From NCBI RefSeq assembly GCF_036226365.1, contig NZ_CP108462.1, positions 8,974,501 through 9,038,500 of the forward strand: a DNA stretch of 64,000 nt, given 5' to 3'. Shown piece after piece: positions 33,796-42,520 of this stretch. The notes under the pieces are model-generated. The model did no database searches, was not told the origin of the DNA, and saw nothing but the letters and a program-made list of their open reading frames with translations. The translations under genes were made by a program, and so were the position numbers. Positions within the stretch are counted from its first letter, which is position 1; each line of letters opens with the position of its first letter. This DNA comes from Streptomyces sp. NBC_01262. GTDB lineage: Bacteria; Actinomycetota; Actinomycetes; Streptomycetales; Streptomycetaceae.

Positions 33796-34958
33796 AGCGG
33801 ATCCTGGTCGTGGGCGCCTCGGCCGCGGGGCTCGCCGCGGTCGAGACCCTGCGCCGGGAGGGGTACGAGGAGACGATCACCCTTGTCGGCGACGAGCCGC
33901 ACCCTCCGTACGACCGGCCGCCGCTGTCCAAGCAGATCCTCGCCGGGCAGTGGGAACCCGACCGCCTCGCCCTGCGTTCGGTGGCCGACCTGTACGCGCT
34001 CGGCCTCGACCTGCGCCTGGGCGCCACCGCGAGCGGCCTCGACCTCGCCGGACGTACGCTGCTCCTCGCCGACGGCACGCAACTGCCGTACGACGGCCTG
34101 ATCGTGGCCACCGGCGTACGTCCGCGCCGGCTGCCCGGTGAGGGCGCCCACGTGCTGCGCACCTTCACCGACGCCCTGGCCCTGCGGGAGCGGCTCGGCC
34201 CGGGGCGGCGCCTGGCCGTGGTCGGCGCCGGCTTCCTCGGGGCGGAGGCCGCCGCCGTGGCCCGGGGCATGGGCGCCGAGGTCACCCTCCTCGAACCGGC
34301 GCCGGTGCCACTGGCCCACGCGGTCGGCGAGGAGGTCGGACGGGTGCTCTCGGGTGCCCATCTGGACAACGGAGTCGACCTGCGCACGGGCGTCACCGTC
34401 GCCGAGGCGACCGGTGACGGCGTACGGCTCGCCGACGGCGAACTGATCGAGGCCGACGAGGTGCTGGTCGCCATCGGCTCCCTGCCGAACACCGAATGGC
34501 TGGCGGACAGCGGCCTGGAGACGACCGACGGCCTGGTGTGCGACGAGTACTGCGCCGCCGCGCCGGACGTGTACGCCGCCGGGGATGTCGCCCGCTGGCA
34601 CAACCCGCTGTTCGGCGTGCCGATGCGCATCGAGCACCGTACCAACGCCGCCGAGCAGGGCATGGCCGCCGCCCGCAACCTCCTCCACCCGCAGGCGCGC
34701 AAGCCGTTCGCCCCGGTGCCGTACTTCTGGTCCGACCAGTACGACATGAAGATCCAGGCGTACGGCTACCTGCGCGGCCACGACGAGGCCGCCGTCGTGG
34801 ACGGCGATCTCGGCGAGCGCCGCTTCGTGGCCGCCTACCGCACCGGCGACCGCCTGTCCGGTGCCCTCGCGGTCGGCATGCCGCCCAAGGCGATTCACCG
34901 CTGGCGGCAGGCCATCGCGGCCCGCACCTCGTGGAGCGAGGCCGTACGGTCCGGCTAG
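33792..34958 (+). CDS. FAD-dependent ferredoxin reductase
   Basis: NAD(P)H-ferredoxin reductase of 388 aa. VVGASAAGLAAVE at the N-terminus binds FAD, VVGAGFLGAEAA at about residue 140 binds NAD(P), and VYAAGDVARW is the second FAD motif. PPYDRPPLSKQ is typical of the putidaredoxin/rhodocoxin reductase group. It starts with GTG overlapping the ferredoxin stop. It is convergent with the DMT transporter gene, with a 4-bp overlap of the stop codons (CTAG, 34955-34958). It completes the P450 electron chain. Confidence 0.92.
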   Translation: MKRILVVGASAAGLAAVETLRREGYEETITLVGDEPHPPYDRPPLSKQILAGQWEPDRLALRSVADLYALGLDLRLGATASGLDLAGRTLLLADGTQLPYDGLIVATGVRPRRLPGEGAHVLRTFTDALALRERLGPGRRLAVVGAGFLGAEAAAVARGMGAEVTLLEPAPVPLAHAVGEEVGRVLSGAHLDNGVDLRTGVTVAEATGDGVRLADGELIEADEVLVAIGSLPNTEWLADSGLETTDGLVCDEYCAAAPDVYAAGDVARWHNPLFGVPMRIEHRTNAAEQGMAAARNLLHPQARKPFAPVPYFWSDQYDMKIQAYGYLRGHDEAAVVDGDLGERRFVAAYRTGDRLSGALAVGMPPKAIHRWRQAIAARTSWSEAVRSG

Positions 34959-35788
34959 GCCGGTGCGGGTACGCCGCGGGTCACCTCGACGGTCGTGCCG
35001 CGGGTCAGCAGTATGACGCCGCGCGCTGCCACCAGGGCGCTGACGGCGGCGAGGGCCGCGCCGGCCAGGCCGCCCCGGATGCCCTCGGCGAGCAGGGTCA
35101 TGCCGATGACCGTGCCGGCGACGGGGTTGGCGAGGGTGAGGACGGCCAGCGGGGCGCCGAGTCCGCCGGCGTACGCGGCCTGGGACAGCAGCAGGCCGCC
35201 CACAGCAAGGGAGATCGCGAGCGCGCCGATGGTGACGGAGTGCCAGGACAGGACGCCGCCGGCCAGAAGCACGGTCTGGAAGAGCGCGGAGGCGGCCCCG
35301 GAGTGGATGCCGGAGGCCGCCGCCAGGCTCAGGGAGCGGACGTTGCCGCGCGGGGTGGCCAGTGCGATGGGGACGGAGAGCATCGCGATGACCCCCACGC
35401 AGAGCGCGGCCGGGACGCCCAGGCTGTGAGTGGGCTCGCCGCTGCCCGCCGTCACCGGCAGAAAGGCGGCGAGGCCGAGGAGGGTGAGAGCGGCGCCCCG
35501 CCACTCCTTGCGGCTGACGGGCCGTCCGGTGGTCCGGGCGCTGATCGGCAGCGCGGCGATCAGGGTGAGCGCGCCGAGCGACTGGACCAGCGTCAGCGAG
35601 CCGAATTTGAGGGCGACCACATGGAAGACGGCGCCCGCGGCGTTGACGGCCACCGCCGCCCACCAGGCGCCGCGGAGCAGCATGCGGGGCAGGCTGGTGC
35701 CGGCGGGGCCGGAGGCGAGCCGGTGCTGGGCCGAGGCCGCGACGGCGTAGGCGAGGATCGAGACAAGCGCCAGGGCCACAGCGAGCAT
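34955..35788 (-). CDS. DMT (EamA-like) family transporter, paralogue of 3206-4135
   Basis: Membrane protein of 277 aa with about ten hydrophobic helices in two halves. It shares many segments with the transporter at 3206-4135 (for example GSLTLVQSLGALTL, WRGAALTLLGL, LLLSQAAYAGGLGAPLA). CAGGAGA lies 6 nt upstream of ATG 35788. It is divergent from the second MarR gene, and a MarR-like palindrome lies between them, so this exporter is probably the MarR target, perhaps removing the product or substrate of the convergent P450 system. Confidence 0.88.
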   Translation of the reverse strand: MLAVALALVSILAYAVAASAQHRLASGPAGTSLPRMLLRGAWWAAVAVNAAGAVFHVVALKFGSLTLVQSLGALTLIAALPISARTTGRPVSRKEWRGAALTLLGLAAFLPVTAGSGEPTHSLGVPAALCVGVIAMLSVPIALATPRGNVRSLSLAAASGIHSGAASALFQTVLLAGGVLSWHSVTIGALAISLAVGGLLLSQAAYAGGLGAPLAVLTLANPVAGTVIGMTLLAEGIRGGLAGAALAAVSALVAARGVILLTRGTTVEVTRGVPAPA

Positions 35789-35845
35789 GGCGTTCTCCTG
35801 CCGGTGGGCGACAAGGAGGACGGGGCCGGCCTCCGGGGCAGTACA

Positions 35846-35914
35846 TTACTTGAGTTAGGCAAGTATGAGCCACTCGATCCGGCGCTCTTGGGGAATTGTT
35901 TAACTTAGGCAAAT
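35846..35914. promoter_or_regulatory. MarR-type operators between DMT transporter and marR
   Basis: TACTTGAGTTAGGCAAGTA (35847-35865) is an inverted repeat with 6-bp arms and a 7-bp centre and matches the repeat upstream of the first MarR gene (TTACTTGAGTCAGGCAA). A second, weaker copy, TTTAACTTAGGCAAA, is at 35899-35913, 19 bp before the marR start. Confidence 0.75.
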
Positions 35915-35932
35915 GACCGTAGGGTGGTTTCC

Positions 35933-36427
35933 ATGCCAACAGATCAGCCGATGGGCGCCGGCTCCTCGGCCGCCGAGGACGTCGCCGAGATCGAGCGGGC
36001 ACTCACGCGCGTCGCGCATCTGATCACCAGGCCCAGGCGGCACGACCACGTCAAGGTCGTGACCGGAGTGCCGCTGGACCGTGCCGCCGTGATCATCCTG
36101 CGGCTGCTCGCCGAGTCCGACGCGCTGCGCCCGGGGGAGCTGGCGGCGCGGCTGCAGGTCGAGGCGCCGCATGTCACCCGGCAACTGCAGCGCCTGCAGA
36201 GGGCCGGCTACGTCAGCCGGGTCGCGGACCCGTGCGACCGCCGAGCGCAGCTCGTCCAGGTGACCGCGGCGGGCAGGCAGGCCGCCGCCCGGATCCGCGA
36301 GGTGACGTCGGCGGCCATGCGGGACGCCCTGGCGGACTGGTCGCCGCAGGAACTGCACCTGCTGGCAGGGCAGTTCCACCGCATGGTCGACGACTTCCTC
36401 GCGTACATCGCCGACGAGGAGCGGTAG
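35933..36427 (+). CDS. MarR family regulator (paralogue 2)
   Basis: Regulator of 164 aa with a winged helix at about residues 60-100 (LRPGELAARLQVEAPHVTRQLQRLQRAGYVSRV) and helical dimerisation ends. It is a full-length paralogue of the MarR at 30816-31376 but lacks the acidic tail. ATG 35933 has AGGGTGG upstream; GTG 35924 is possible. The operator shared with the divergent DMT transporter and with the other MarR suggests auto- and cross-regulation. Confidence 0.92.
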   Translation: MPTDQPMGAGSSAAEDVAEIERALTRVAHLITRPRRHDHVKVVTGVPLDRAAVIILRLLAESDALRPGELAARLQVEAPHVTRQLQRLQRAGYVSRVADPCDRRAQLVQVTAAGRQAAARIREVTSAAMRDALADWSPQELHLLAGQFHRMVDDFLAYIADEER

Positions 36428-36452
36428 GGGCGGGGGTTGGTCCGGCGTCCGG

Positions 36453-37124
36453 TCAGGACGTCGCGGGGGGTCCTGAGATGCCGCCGAGGCAGAACTGCCA
36501 GATCTCCCCGGCGGTGACCGGGTGGGAATGGCCGTTGGCGGGGACGCCGTGGGCCTGGGCGGCGAACAGGACGGTCTGCATGACGAGGGAGGCCTGCCGG
36601 CGGGGCTTGCCGACCGGGATCGCGCCGGCCTTGGCGGCCTCGTCGATGAGCTCCGTGAACAGCGCGAGCAGCGGAAGGTGCGCGGTCGCCACCTGAGCGG
36701 GGTGCCTGACCAGCAACTGCAGGGCGAAGTCGCTGAACAGCGGGCGCTGGACGCCGGGGCTGGGGTGCGACTGCGCGTAGAGCATCTCGACCCCCACCTG
36801 AAGGCTGGTCAGCGGGTCGTCCGCGGCGTCGGTGGCCTCGCGGATCTCCACGGCCGAGGTGGACAGGGCGTCCTCGAACAGGGCCAGCAGCAGCTCGTGC
36901 TTGCCGTCGAAGTGCTGGTAGAAGCTGCGCAGCGACTGTTTCGAGCGTTCGACGACCTCTTGGACCGTGAAGTCCGTCGTCCCCTTCTCTGTGATGAGTT
37001 CCTGTGCCGAGTCCAGGAAACGCTGGACGCGCTGTTCGGCGCGGAGCTTGGCGGCACGGGTGGATCGCTCGACGGCGCGCTGGCGCCAGGCGGGCTCGAC
37101 AGGTTCTGCGGGGACGGCAGTCAC
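36453..37124 (-). CDS. TetR family regulator, probable master repressor of the catabolic island
   Basis: Regulator of 223 aa. A basic N-terminal segment (RQRAVERSTRAAKLRAEQRVQRFL) precedes the helix-turn-helix at about residues 42-65 (FTVQEVVERSKQSLRSFYQHF), and a helical ligand domain follows. It is divergent from the first acyl-CoA dehydrogenase gene with the palindrome TGAGAATGTTATTCTCA in the gap; the same palindrome recurs across the next 26 kb. By position it is the best candidate for the protein that binds these sites, probably with an acyl-CoA as inducer. The start is uncertain: GTG 37124 is used, ATG 37163 is possible, and neither has an ideal ribosome site. Confidence 0.85.
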   Translation of the reverse strand: MTAVPAEPVEPAWRQRAVERSTRAAKLRAEQRVQRFLDSAQELITEKGTTDFTVQEVVERSKQSLRSFYQHFDGKHELLLALFEDALSTSAVEIREATDAADDPLTSLQVGVEMLYAQSHPSPGVQRPLFSDFALQLLVRHPAQVATAHLPLLALFTELIDEAAKAGAIPVGKPRRQASLVMQTVLFAAQAHGVPANGHSHPVTAGEIWQFCLGGISGPPATS

Positions 37125-37214
37125 AGTAGAACGATACTCCACTTCAGCGGGAAGCCTGGGCATCTCCCTACCGAACCTCGCACCGCAGCTTCCGAGACTC
37201 TTACTTACGCCAGA

Positions 37215-37231
37215 TGAGAATGTTATTCTCA
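37215..37231. promoter_or_regulatory. Island operator O1 (GAGAAT-N3-ATTCTC)
   Basis: TGAGAATGTTATTCTCA is a perfect palindrome with 7-bp arms and a 3-bp centre, 40 bp upstream of the acyl-CoA dehydrogenase start and in the gap shared with the TetR gene. It is the best-placed member of the repeated operator family. Confidence 0.8.
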
Positions 37232-37270
37232 CCAGCGTACCGGCAGAGCCACGAGACGAGGAATGTCCGA

Positions 37271-38548
37271 ATGACATGGGACTTTCGCACCGAGCCGGAG
37301 TTCGAGGAGAAGCTGGAGTGGATCAGGTGGTTCCGCGCCGAGCGCGTCGAACCCCTGGACCTGCTCTATCCGGGCCGGGCCTTCCATCCGCTGGACGACG
37401 AGACCGGCCCGGTCGTGCGAGCCCTCAAACAGCAGGTGCGCGATCAGGGGCTGTGGGCCCCGCACCTCGGTCCCGAGCTGGGCGGACGAGGCTTCGGACA
37501 GGTCAAGCTGGCGCTGATCAACGAGATCCTCGGCGCGTCGAGCTGGGCCCCCGTCATCTTCGGCACGGCCGCGCCGGACACCGGCAACGCCGAGATCATC
37601 GCCCGCTACGGCACCGAGGAGCAGAAGGAGCGCTATCTCCAGCCGCTGCTCGAAGGCGAGTGCTTCTCCTGCTTCTCCATGACCGAGCCGCACGCCGGGT
37701 CCGATCCGACGATGTTCACCACCCGCGCGGTGCGCGACGGTGACGAGTGGGTCATCACCGGACGCAAGTACTTCTCCTCCAACGCGCGCACCTCACGGTT
37801 CGTCATCGTCATGGCGGTGACGAACCCCGACGTCAGCGCCTACAAGGGCATGTCCATGTTCCTGGTGCCCAGCGACACCCCCGGGGTCCGGGTGGAGCGG
37901 CACGTCGGGACCCTGGGCGAGGACCCGGAAGAGGGCATGCACGCGCTGATCTCGTACGACGGGGTCCGGGTGCCGGCGGACGCGCTGCTCGGCGGGGAGG
38001 GCCAGGCGTTCGCGATCGCGCAGACCCGCCTCGGCGGCGGGCGGGTCCACCACGCGATGCGGGTCGTCGGGCAGTGCAACAAGGCGCTGGACATGATGGC
38101 CGAGCGCGCCGTGTCCCGGGAGACGCAGGGCAGCAGGCTGGGCGACAAGCAGCTGGTCCAGGCCGATCTGGCCGACTCCTACGCGCAGCTCGCGCAGTTC
38201 CGGCTGTTCGTGCTGTACACGGCCTGGCAGATCGACCAGTACAACGACTACAAGCGGGTCAAGAAGGACATCGCCGCCATCAAGTTCCTGACGCCGAAGG
38301 TGCTGCACGACATCGTGTACCGCTCGATGCACCTGCACGGCGCGCTGGGGGTCTCCAACGAGATGCCCTTCGCCGACATGTGGACCGGCGCCGCCGTCAT
38401 GGCGGTCGTCGACGGACCGACCGAGGTCCACAAGATCACCGTGGCCCGCGAGGTACTGCGCGGCCGCGAGGCGGCACCCGGCCTCTGGCCCACCCAGCAC
38501 CTGCCCACTCGCCGGGAGTGGGCCCGCAAGCAGCTGGAGGACATGTGA
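37271..38548 (+). CDS. Acyl-CoA dehydrogenase family protein (ACAD10/11-like)
   Basis: FAD enzyme of 425 aa. It has the three ACAD domains: an N-terminal helical part, the FAD/substrate middle domain (CFSMTEPHAGSDP, ITGRKYFSSNA) and the C-terminal helical domain (LHGALGVSNEMPFADMW). GAGGAA lies 8 nt upstream of ATG 37271. Its stop overlaps the start of an APH-like kinase gene (GTGA). Acyl-CoA dehydrogenase plus kinase pairs are known to convert 4-hydroxyacyl-CoA by phosphorylation and phosphate loss (LvaA/LvaC, ACAD10/11), so a simple desaturase role is not certain. Confidence 0.9.
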   Translation: MTWDFRTEPEFEEKLEWIRWFRAERVEPLDLLYPGRAFHPLDDETGPVVRALKQQVRDQGLWAPHLGPELGGRGFGQVKLALINEILGASSWAPVIFGTAAPDTGNAEIIARYGTEEQKERYLQPLLEGECFSCFSMTEPHAGSDPTMFTTRAVRDGDEWVITGRKYFSSNARTSRFVIVMAVTNPDVSAYKGMSMFLVPSDTPGVRVERHVGTLGEDPEEGMHALISYDGVRVPADALLGGEGQAFAIAQTRLGGGRVHHAMRVVGQCNKALDMMAERAVSRETQGSRLGDKQLVQADLADSYAQLAQFRLFVLYTAWQIDQYNDYKRVKKDIAAIKFLTPKVLHDIVYRSMHLHGALGVSNEMPFADMWTGAAVMAVVDGPTEVHKITVAREVLRGREAAPGLWPTQHLPTRREWARKQLEDM

Positions 38549-39567
38549 ACTCCCTGAACACCGACTCACTGGGCCGCTGGCTGGACACCCAGGACATCGC
38601 CCCGGGCGAACCGGTGGAGGCGTCCTACATCTCCGGGGGCACCTCCAACGACATATTCGCGATCACCCGCGGCGACCGGCGCCTGGTCCTGCGCAAGCCG
38701 CCGGAGAAGGTGCCGCCGGGCCGCAACGAGACCATGCTGCGCGAGTACCGCGTGCTCAACGCCCTCAACGGGACGGACGTCCCGCACCCGGAGGCCGTCG
38801 CGGTCTGCGACGACACCGACGTGCTCGGCTCGTGCTTCTACCTCATGGGATACGTCGACGGCTGGTCGCCGATGAGCTCCGACGGCTGGCCCGAGCCGTT
38901 CCGCAGCGACCTGTCGCTGCGGCCGCAGCTCGCGTACCAGCTCGTGGAGGGCATCGCCCGGCTCGGCAACGTCGACTGGCGGGCCCAGGGCCTGGAAGGG
39001 CTCGGCAAGCCTGAGGGCTTCCACGACCGGCAGGTTGACCGCTGGCTGGCACACCTGGCCAAGTTCCAGTTCCGCGAGATCCCGGGGCTGGACGCCGCCG
39101 CGGCGTGGCTGCGCGAGCACCGGCCGAGCCACTGGGAGCCGGGCATCATCCACGGCGACTACCAGTTCGCGAACGTCATGTTCCAGCACGGCACCCCCGC
39201 CCGGCTCGCCGCCCTGGTGGACTTCGAGATGTCCACCGTCGGCGACCCGCTGCTCGACCTGGGCTGGGTGCTCATGGGCTGGCCGGACGCCGACGAGGAT
39301 CGCACCCAGAAGGGGTATGTCGACTACACGGGCATGCCCGACCGGGCCGATCTGCTGGAGCACTACGCCAAGGTCAGCGGCCGGGACGTCAGCGAGATGG
39401 ACTACTACGTGATCCTCGCCCGCTTCAAGATGGCCGTCGTGCTGGAAGGCGGCTACGCCCGGCATGTGAAGGGCGACGGCGGCAACCCCAAGATGGCGTA
39501 CTACGGGAAGGCCGTCCTGGACATGGCCGCCCAGGCGGCCGAACTGGCCGCGACGACCCGGTTGTGA
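38545..39567 (+). CDS. APH-like phosphotransferase (acyl-CoA-associated kinase)
   Basis: Aminoglycoside-phosphotransferase-fold protein of 340 aa. The nucleotide-binding lobe is followed by the catalytic loop HGDYQFANV with His203/Asp205 and the metal-binding DFE at Asp226. Proteins of this subgroup occur beside acyl-CoA dehydrogenases (ACAD10/11 in animals, LvaA in pseudomonads) and are thought to phosphorylate hydroxyacyl-CoA rather than antibiotics. The GTG start lies within the stop of the dehydrogenase gene, so the two are tightly coupled. Antibiotic resistance is an unlikely alternative. Confidence 0.87.
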   Translation: MNSLNTDSLGRWLDTQDIAPGEPVEASYISGGTSNDIFAITRGDRRLVLRKPPEKVPPGRNETMLREYRVLNALNGTDVPHPEAVAVCDDTDVLGSCFYLMGYVDGWSPMSSDGWPEPFRSDLSLRPQLAYQLVEGIARLGNVDWRAQGLEGLGKPEGFHDRQVDRWLAHLAKFQFREIPGLDAAAAWLREHRPSHWEPGIIHGDYQFANVMFQHGTPARLAALVDFEMSTVGDPLLDLGWVLMGWPDADEDRTQKGYVDYTGMPDRADLLEHYAKVSGRDVSEMDYYVILARFKMAVVLEGGYARHVKGDGGNPKMAYYGKAVLDMAAQAAELAATTRL

Positions 39568-39574
39568 GGCGGCC

Positions 39575-40516
39575 ATGAGAGCGGTCCGCTGCAACGCCAT
39601 CGGGGGCCCGGTCACCGTCGAGGACATCCCCGAGCCGCGGGGCGAGGTGCCCGTCGACGTGCACTACGCGGCGGTGAACTTCGCCGACCTGCTGGTGGTC
39701 GAGGGCAACTACCAGGTCAGGGCGGAACCGCCCTTCACCCCCGGCAGCGAGTTCGCGGGCGTGGTGGCCGAGTCCGGACACGGGCTGGCCAAGGGCGACC
39801 GGGTCTTCGGCTCGGCCTTCATCGGCGCCTGGGCCGAGCGGATCGCCGTCCCGGCGACCAGCGTGCACCGGATTCCCGACGCCGTTCCCATGGAACGCGC
39901 GGCGGCCTTCGGGGTATCCCACGCCACCGCGTTCAACGCGCTGAAGCTGGTCGCCGGCGTCCGGCCGGGGGAGCGGGTGGCGGTGCTCGGCGCGGCCGGC
40001 GGCGTCGGGCTGGCGGCGGTCGAACTGGCCGCGCTGCTGGGCGCGGAGGTGATCGCGGTGGCGTCCACCGAGGACAAGCGGGCGGCCTGCGCCAAGCAGG
40101 GCGCCCAGGTGACCCTGCCGTACGAGAACCTCAAGCAGGGGCTGCGGGACGCGGGCGGAGCCGATGTGGTGATCGACCCGGTCGGCGGGCCGCACTCCGA
40201 GCAGGCCCTGCGCGCCATGCGCTGGGGCGGCCGGTGCGTGAACGTGGGCTTCGCGAGCGGCGAGATCCCGCGTATCCCGCTCAACCTGGCGATGCTCAAG
40301 GGCGTGACGATCCACGGCTTCGACTTCGGTGGCTGGGCACGGCACGACCGGGACAGGCTCGTCGCCTCCCGGACCGAGCTCCACCGGATGTTCGCCGACG
40401 GGCTCATCCACCCCCGCGTCCACGCCGTCCACCCGCTCGACGAGGTGTCGGCGGCCCTGAGCCTGGGCCGCGACGCCATTGGCAAGGTCCTTCTGGAGGT
40501 GGCCCGTGGAGTTTGA
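39575..40516 (+). CDS. NADPH:quinone oxidoreductase-like enzyme (zinc-free MDR)
   Basis: Medium-chain reductase of 313 aa without zinc ligands. GAAGGVGLAAVELA at about residues 143-156 binds NADPH, and VNFADLLVVEGNYQ is typical of the QOR group. Such enzymes reduce quinones or enoyl thioesters; within this acyl-CoA operon it could act as an enoyl-CoA reductase. It starts 8 bp after the kinase stop and its end overlaps the next gene by 11 bp, so it belongs to the same operon. Confidence 0.88.
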   Translation: MRAVRCNAIGGPVTVEDIPEPRGEVPVDVHYAAVNFADLLVVEGNYQVRAEPPFTPGSEFAGVVAESGHGLAKGDRVFGSAFIGAWAERIAVPATSVHRIPDAVPMERAAAFGVSHATAFNALKLVAGVRPGERVAVLGAAGGVGLAAVELAALLGAEVIAVASTEDKRAACAKQGAQVTLPYENLKQGLRDAGGADVVIDPVGGPHSEQALRAMRWGGRCVNVGFASGEIPRIPLNLAMLKGVTIHGFDFGGWARHDRDRLVASRTELHRMFADGLIHPRVHAVHPLDEVSAALSLGRDAIGKVLLEVARGV

Positions 40517-41357
40517 GTTCGACGAGGACCAGCAGCTGCTGCAGCGCATGGTCCGTGAGACGGTCGCCAAGTCGCGGTCGCTGCCCGAGGAACAGCTCTG
40601 GGCGACGTATCTGGACCTGGGCTGGCTGGAGGCCCCTCCGGTGGAACTGGCCATCGTGCTGGAGGAACTGGGGTACGCCGCCGATCCGACCCCCTTCCTC
40701 GCCACGGCGACCTGGTTCGCCCCGCTGGCCGGCCGGCTGCCCCGGGGCTCGGGAACCGGTGTCTTCGACGGAGCCGGGCGGTTCGTGCTCGACGCGGACC
40801 GGGCGGACGAGATCGCCCTGGTCACCCACAGCGGCGTGGTCGTGCTCGACGGCTCGCAGGTGCACGCCCGGCGGCTCGACGTCTTCGACCCGACCCTGCA
40901 CCTGGCCCATGTGGACGCGCCCGACCTGGTCCCCGGCGTACCCGACCTGGCCCTGATGGGCCTGGCCATCTCCACGGTCGGCAGCTGCCGGCGCATCCTG
41001 GACCTGGTCGTCGGGCATGTGAAGCAGCGCGTCCAGTTCGGCAGGCCGATCGGCTCCTTCCAGGCCGTCAAGCACAAGGCCGCGGACATGTACGTCGCCA
41101 TCGAACGGGCCAGAGCGCTGGCCTACTACTCCGCGCTGACCATCGCCGAGGACGACCCGAGACGCGGCAAGGCGGCCTCGATGGCCAAGGCCGCGGCGGG
41201 GGAGTGCCAGCGGCTGTGCTTCCAGCACGGCTTCCAGCTGTTCGGGGCCATGGGCTACACCTGGGAGAACGAGCTGCAGATCCACCTCAAGCGGGCCAAG
41301 GCCGGCGACCAGCTGCTGGGCACGGCAGCCGTACACAGAAGGGCGCTGCTGGCATGA
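40506..41357 (+). CDS. Acyl-CoA dehydrogenase, short subunit (ChsE-type heteromer)
   Basis: Short ACAD family protein of 283 aa, much smaller than the usual 380. The middle beta domain is reduced, and the C-terminal domain keeps QRVQFGRPIGSFQAVKHKAADM, which contacts FAD. Short and normal ACAD genes side by side are the hallmark of the alpha2-beta2 dehydrogenases of actinobacterial steroid and similar catabolism (ChsE1-ChsE2, FadE pairs). GTG 40506 overlaps the quinone reductase gene by 11 bp, and its stop overlaps the long subunit start (ATGA). Confidence 0.87.
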   Translation: MEFEFDEDQQLLQRMVRETVAKSRSLPEEQLWATYLDLGWLEAPPVELAIVLEELGYAADPTPFLATATWFAPLAGRLPRGSGTGVFDGAGRFVLDADRADEIALVTHSGVVVLDGSQVHARRLDVFDPTLHLAHVDAPDLVPGVPDLALMGLAISTVGSCRRILDLVVGHVKQRVQFGRPIGSFQAVKHKAADMYVAIERARALAYYSALTIAEDDPRRGKAASMAKAAAGECQRLCFQHGFQLFGAMGYTWENELQIHLKRAKAGDQLLGTAAVHRRALLA

Positions 41358-42508
41358 GACTGACCTCCGAATCCGACGCCGGGGTCGAGGAGTTCCGCGC
41401 CGAGTTCTCCGCCTTTGTCGAAGCCAACCTGCCCGCCGCCGCCGACGCCGTACCCAGCCCGCTGTCGACCGCGGACGTGCCGCCATGGGCGGCCCGCTGG
41501 CAGCGCGCGCTCTTCGACGCCGGCTGGCTGCTGCCCGGCAACCCCCCGGAGTACGGCGGGCGCAACGCCACGCTGCCGCAGCAGCTCGCCCACCTGGAGG
41601 AGCTGTCCCGGCGGCGGATCAACCACAGCTTCAACCCGCAGGGCCTGGGCATCATCGCGGCCTCGATCCTGACCTTCGGGACCGAGGAGCAGAAGCGGCG
41701 CTGGGCCGTCCCCATCCTGCGCACCGAGATCACGGCGGCCCTCGGGATGAGCGAGCCCGAGGCGGGCTCCGACCTGGCCGGCCTGCGGACCCGCGCGGTG
41801 CTCGACGGCGACCACTTCGTGGTCAACGGCCAGAAGGTGTGGACCTCGGGCGCGCACGACGCCGATGTGCTGCTGACCTTCGTACGCACCGATCCGGACG
41901 CGTCCAAGCACAAGGGCATCAGCGTCCTGCTCATCCCCACCGACACCGAGGGCGTGGTCAGAAAGCCCTTCGGATCCATCGCGTCCCCGGACGACCTGGA
42001 CTTCAACGAGGTGTTCTTCACCGACGTACGCGTGCCGCGCGAGAACCTGGTCGGCCCGCTGAACGGCGGCTGGGGCGTGGCCCACGGCTCGCTCGGCCAC
42101 GAGCGCACCCTGCTGTGGCTGCACTACGCCGAGCGGATGGAGGACCTGATCCAGGACGCCCCCAGCGACGAGGAGTGGTACGCGACGCTGCTCATGGACT
42201 TCCAGGCCCTCAAGCTGCTCGGCTACCGCCAGCTCGGCGACAAGCGGGACGAGGCGGAGCTGTCCGTGCTCAAGCTGCTCGGCTCGGAGGCCGTGCAGGC
42301 GGCCAGCCTCGGCGCCCTGGAGGCGCGGGGGGCCGATGGCATGGTCCATCCCGAACTGACCGGCCCGGCCAACCACATGGGCTGGCCGTCGTTCACCGCG
42401 AGCTGGTTCGAGCGGTACGCGCGGACCTTCGGCGGCACGATCGCTGGCGGCACCTCCGAGATACAGCGCAACATCATCGCCGAGCGCATTCTCGGCCTGC
42501 CCAGATAA
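41354..42508 (+). CDS. Acyl-CoA dehydrogenase, long subunit
   Basis: ACAD family protein of 384 aa. ALGMSEPEAGSDLAGL and the VNGQKVWTSGAHDADV segments form the FAD and substrate site, and GTIAGGTSEIQRNIIAERILGLPR-like C-terminal residues close the flavin pocket. It starts in the stop codon of the short subunit gene (ATGA, 41354-41357), strongly suggesting a heteromeric enzyme. It should introduce the alpha,beta double bond in a CoA-activated substrate that the downstream crotonase then handles. Confidence 0.9.
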   Translation: MRLTSESDAGVEEFRAEFSAFVEANLPAAADAVPSPLSTADVPPWAARWQRALFDAGWLLPGNPPEYGGRNATLPQQLAHLEELSRRRINHSFNPQGLGIIAASILTFGTEEQKRRWAVPILRTEITAALGMSEPEAGSDLAGLRTRAVLDGDHFVVNGQKVWTSGAHDADVLLTFVRTDPDASKHKGISVLLIPTDTEGVVRKPFGSIASPDDLDFNEVFFTDVRVPRENLVGPLNGGWGVAHGSLGHERTLLWLHYAERMEDLIQDAPSDEEWYATLLMDFQALKLLGYRQLGDKRDEAELSVLKLLGSEAVQAASLGALEARGADGMVHPELTGPANHMGWPSFTASWFERYARTFGGTIAGGTSEIQRNIIAERILGLPR

Positions 42509-42520
42509 GGAAAGACGCGG

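Noticed and set aside
33564..36002. 812-codon minus-strand frame across reductase, DMT and marR region
   Set aside because: It would require three well-supported genes to be false; the sequence is an arginine/proline-rich shadow.
38545..39567. Aminoglycoside resistance gene
   Set aside because: The fold is APH-like, but operon coupling to an acyl-CoA dehydrogenase points to the ACAD10/LvaA-type subgroup.
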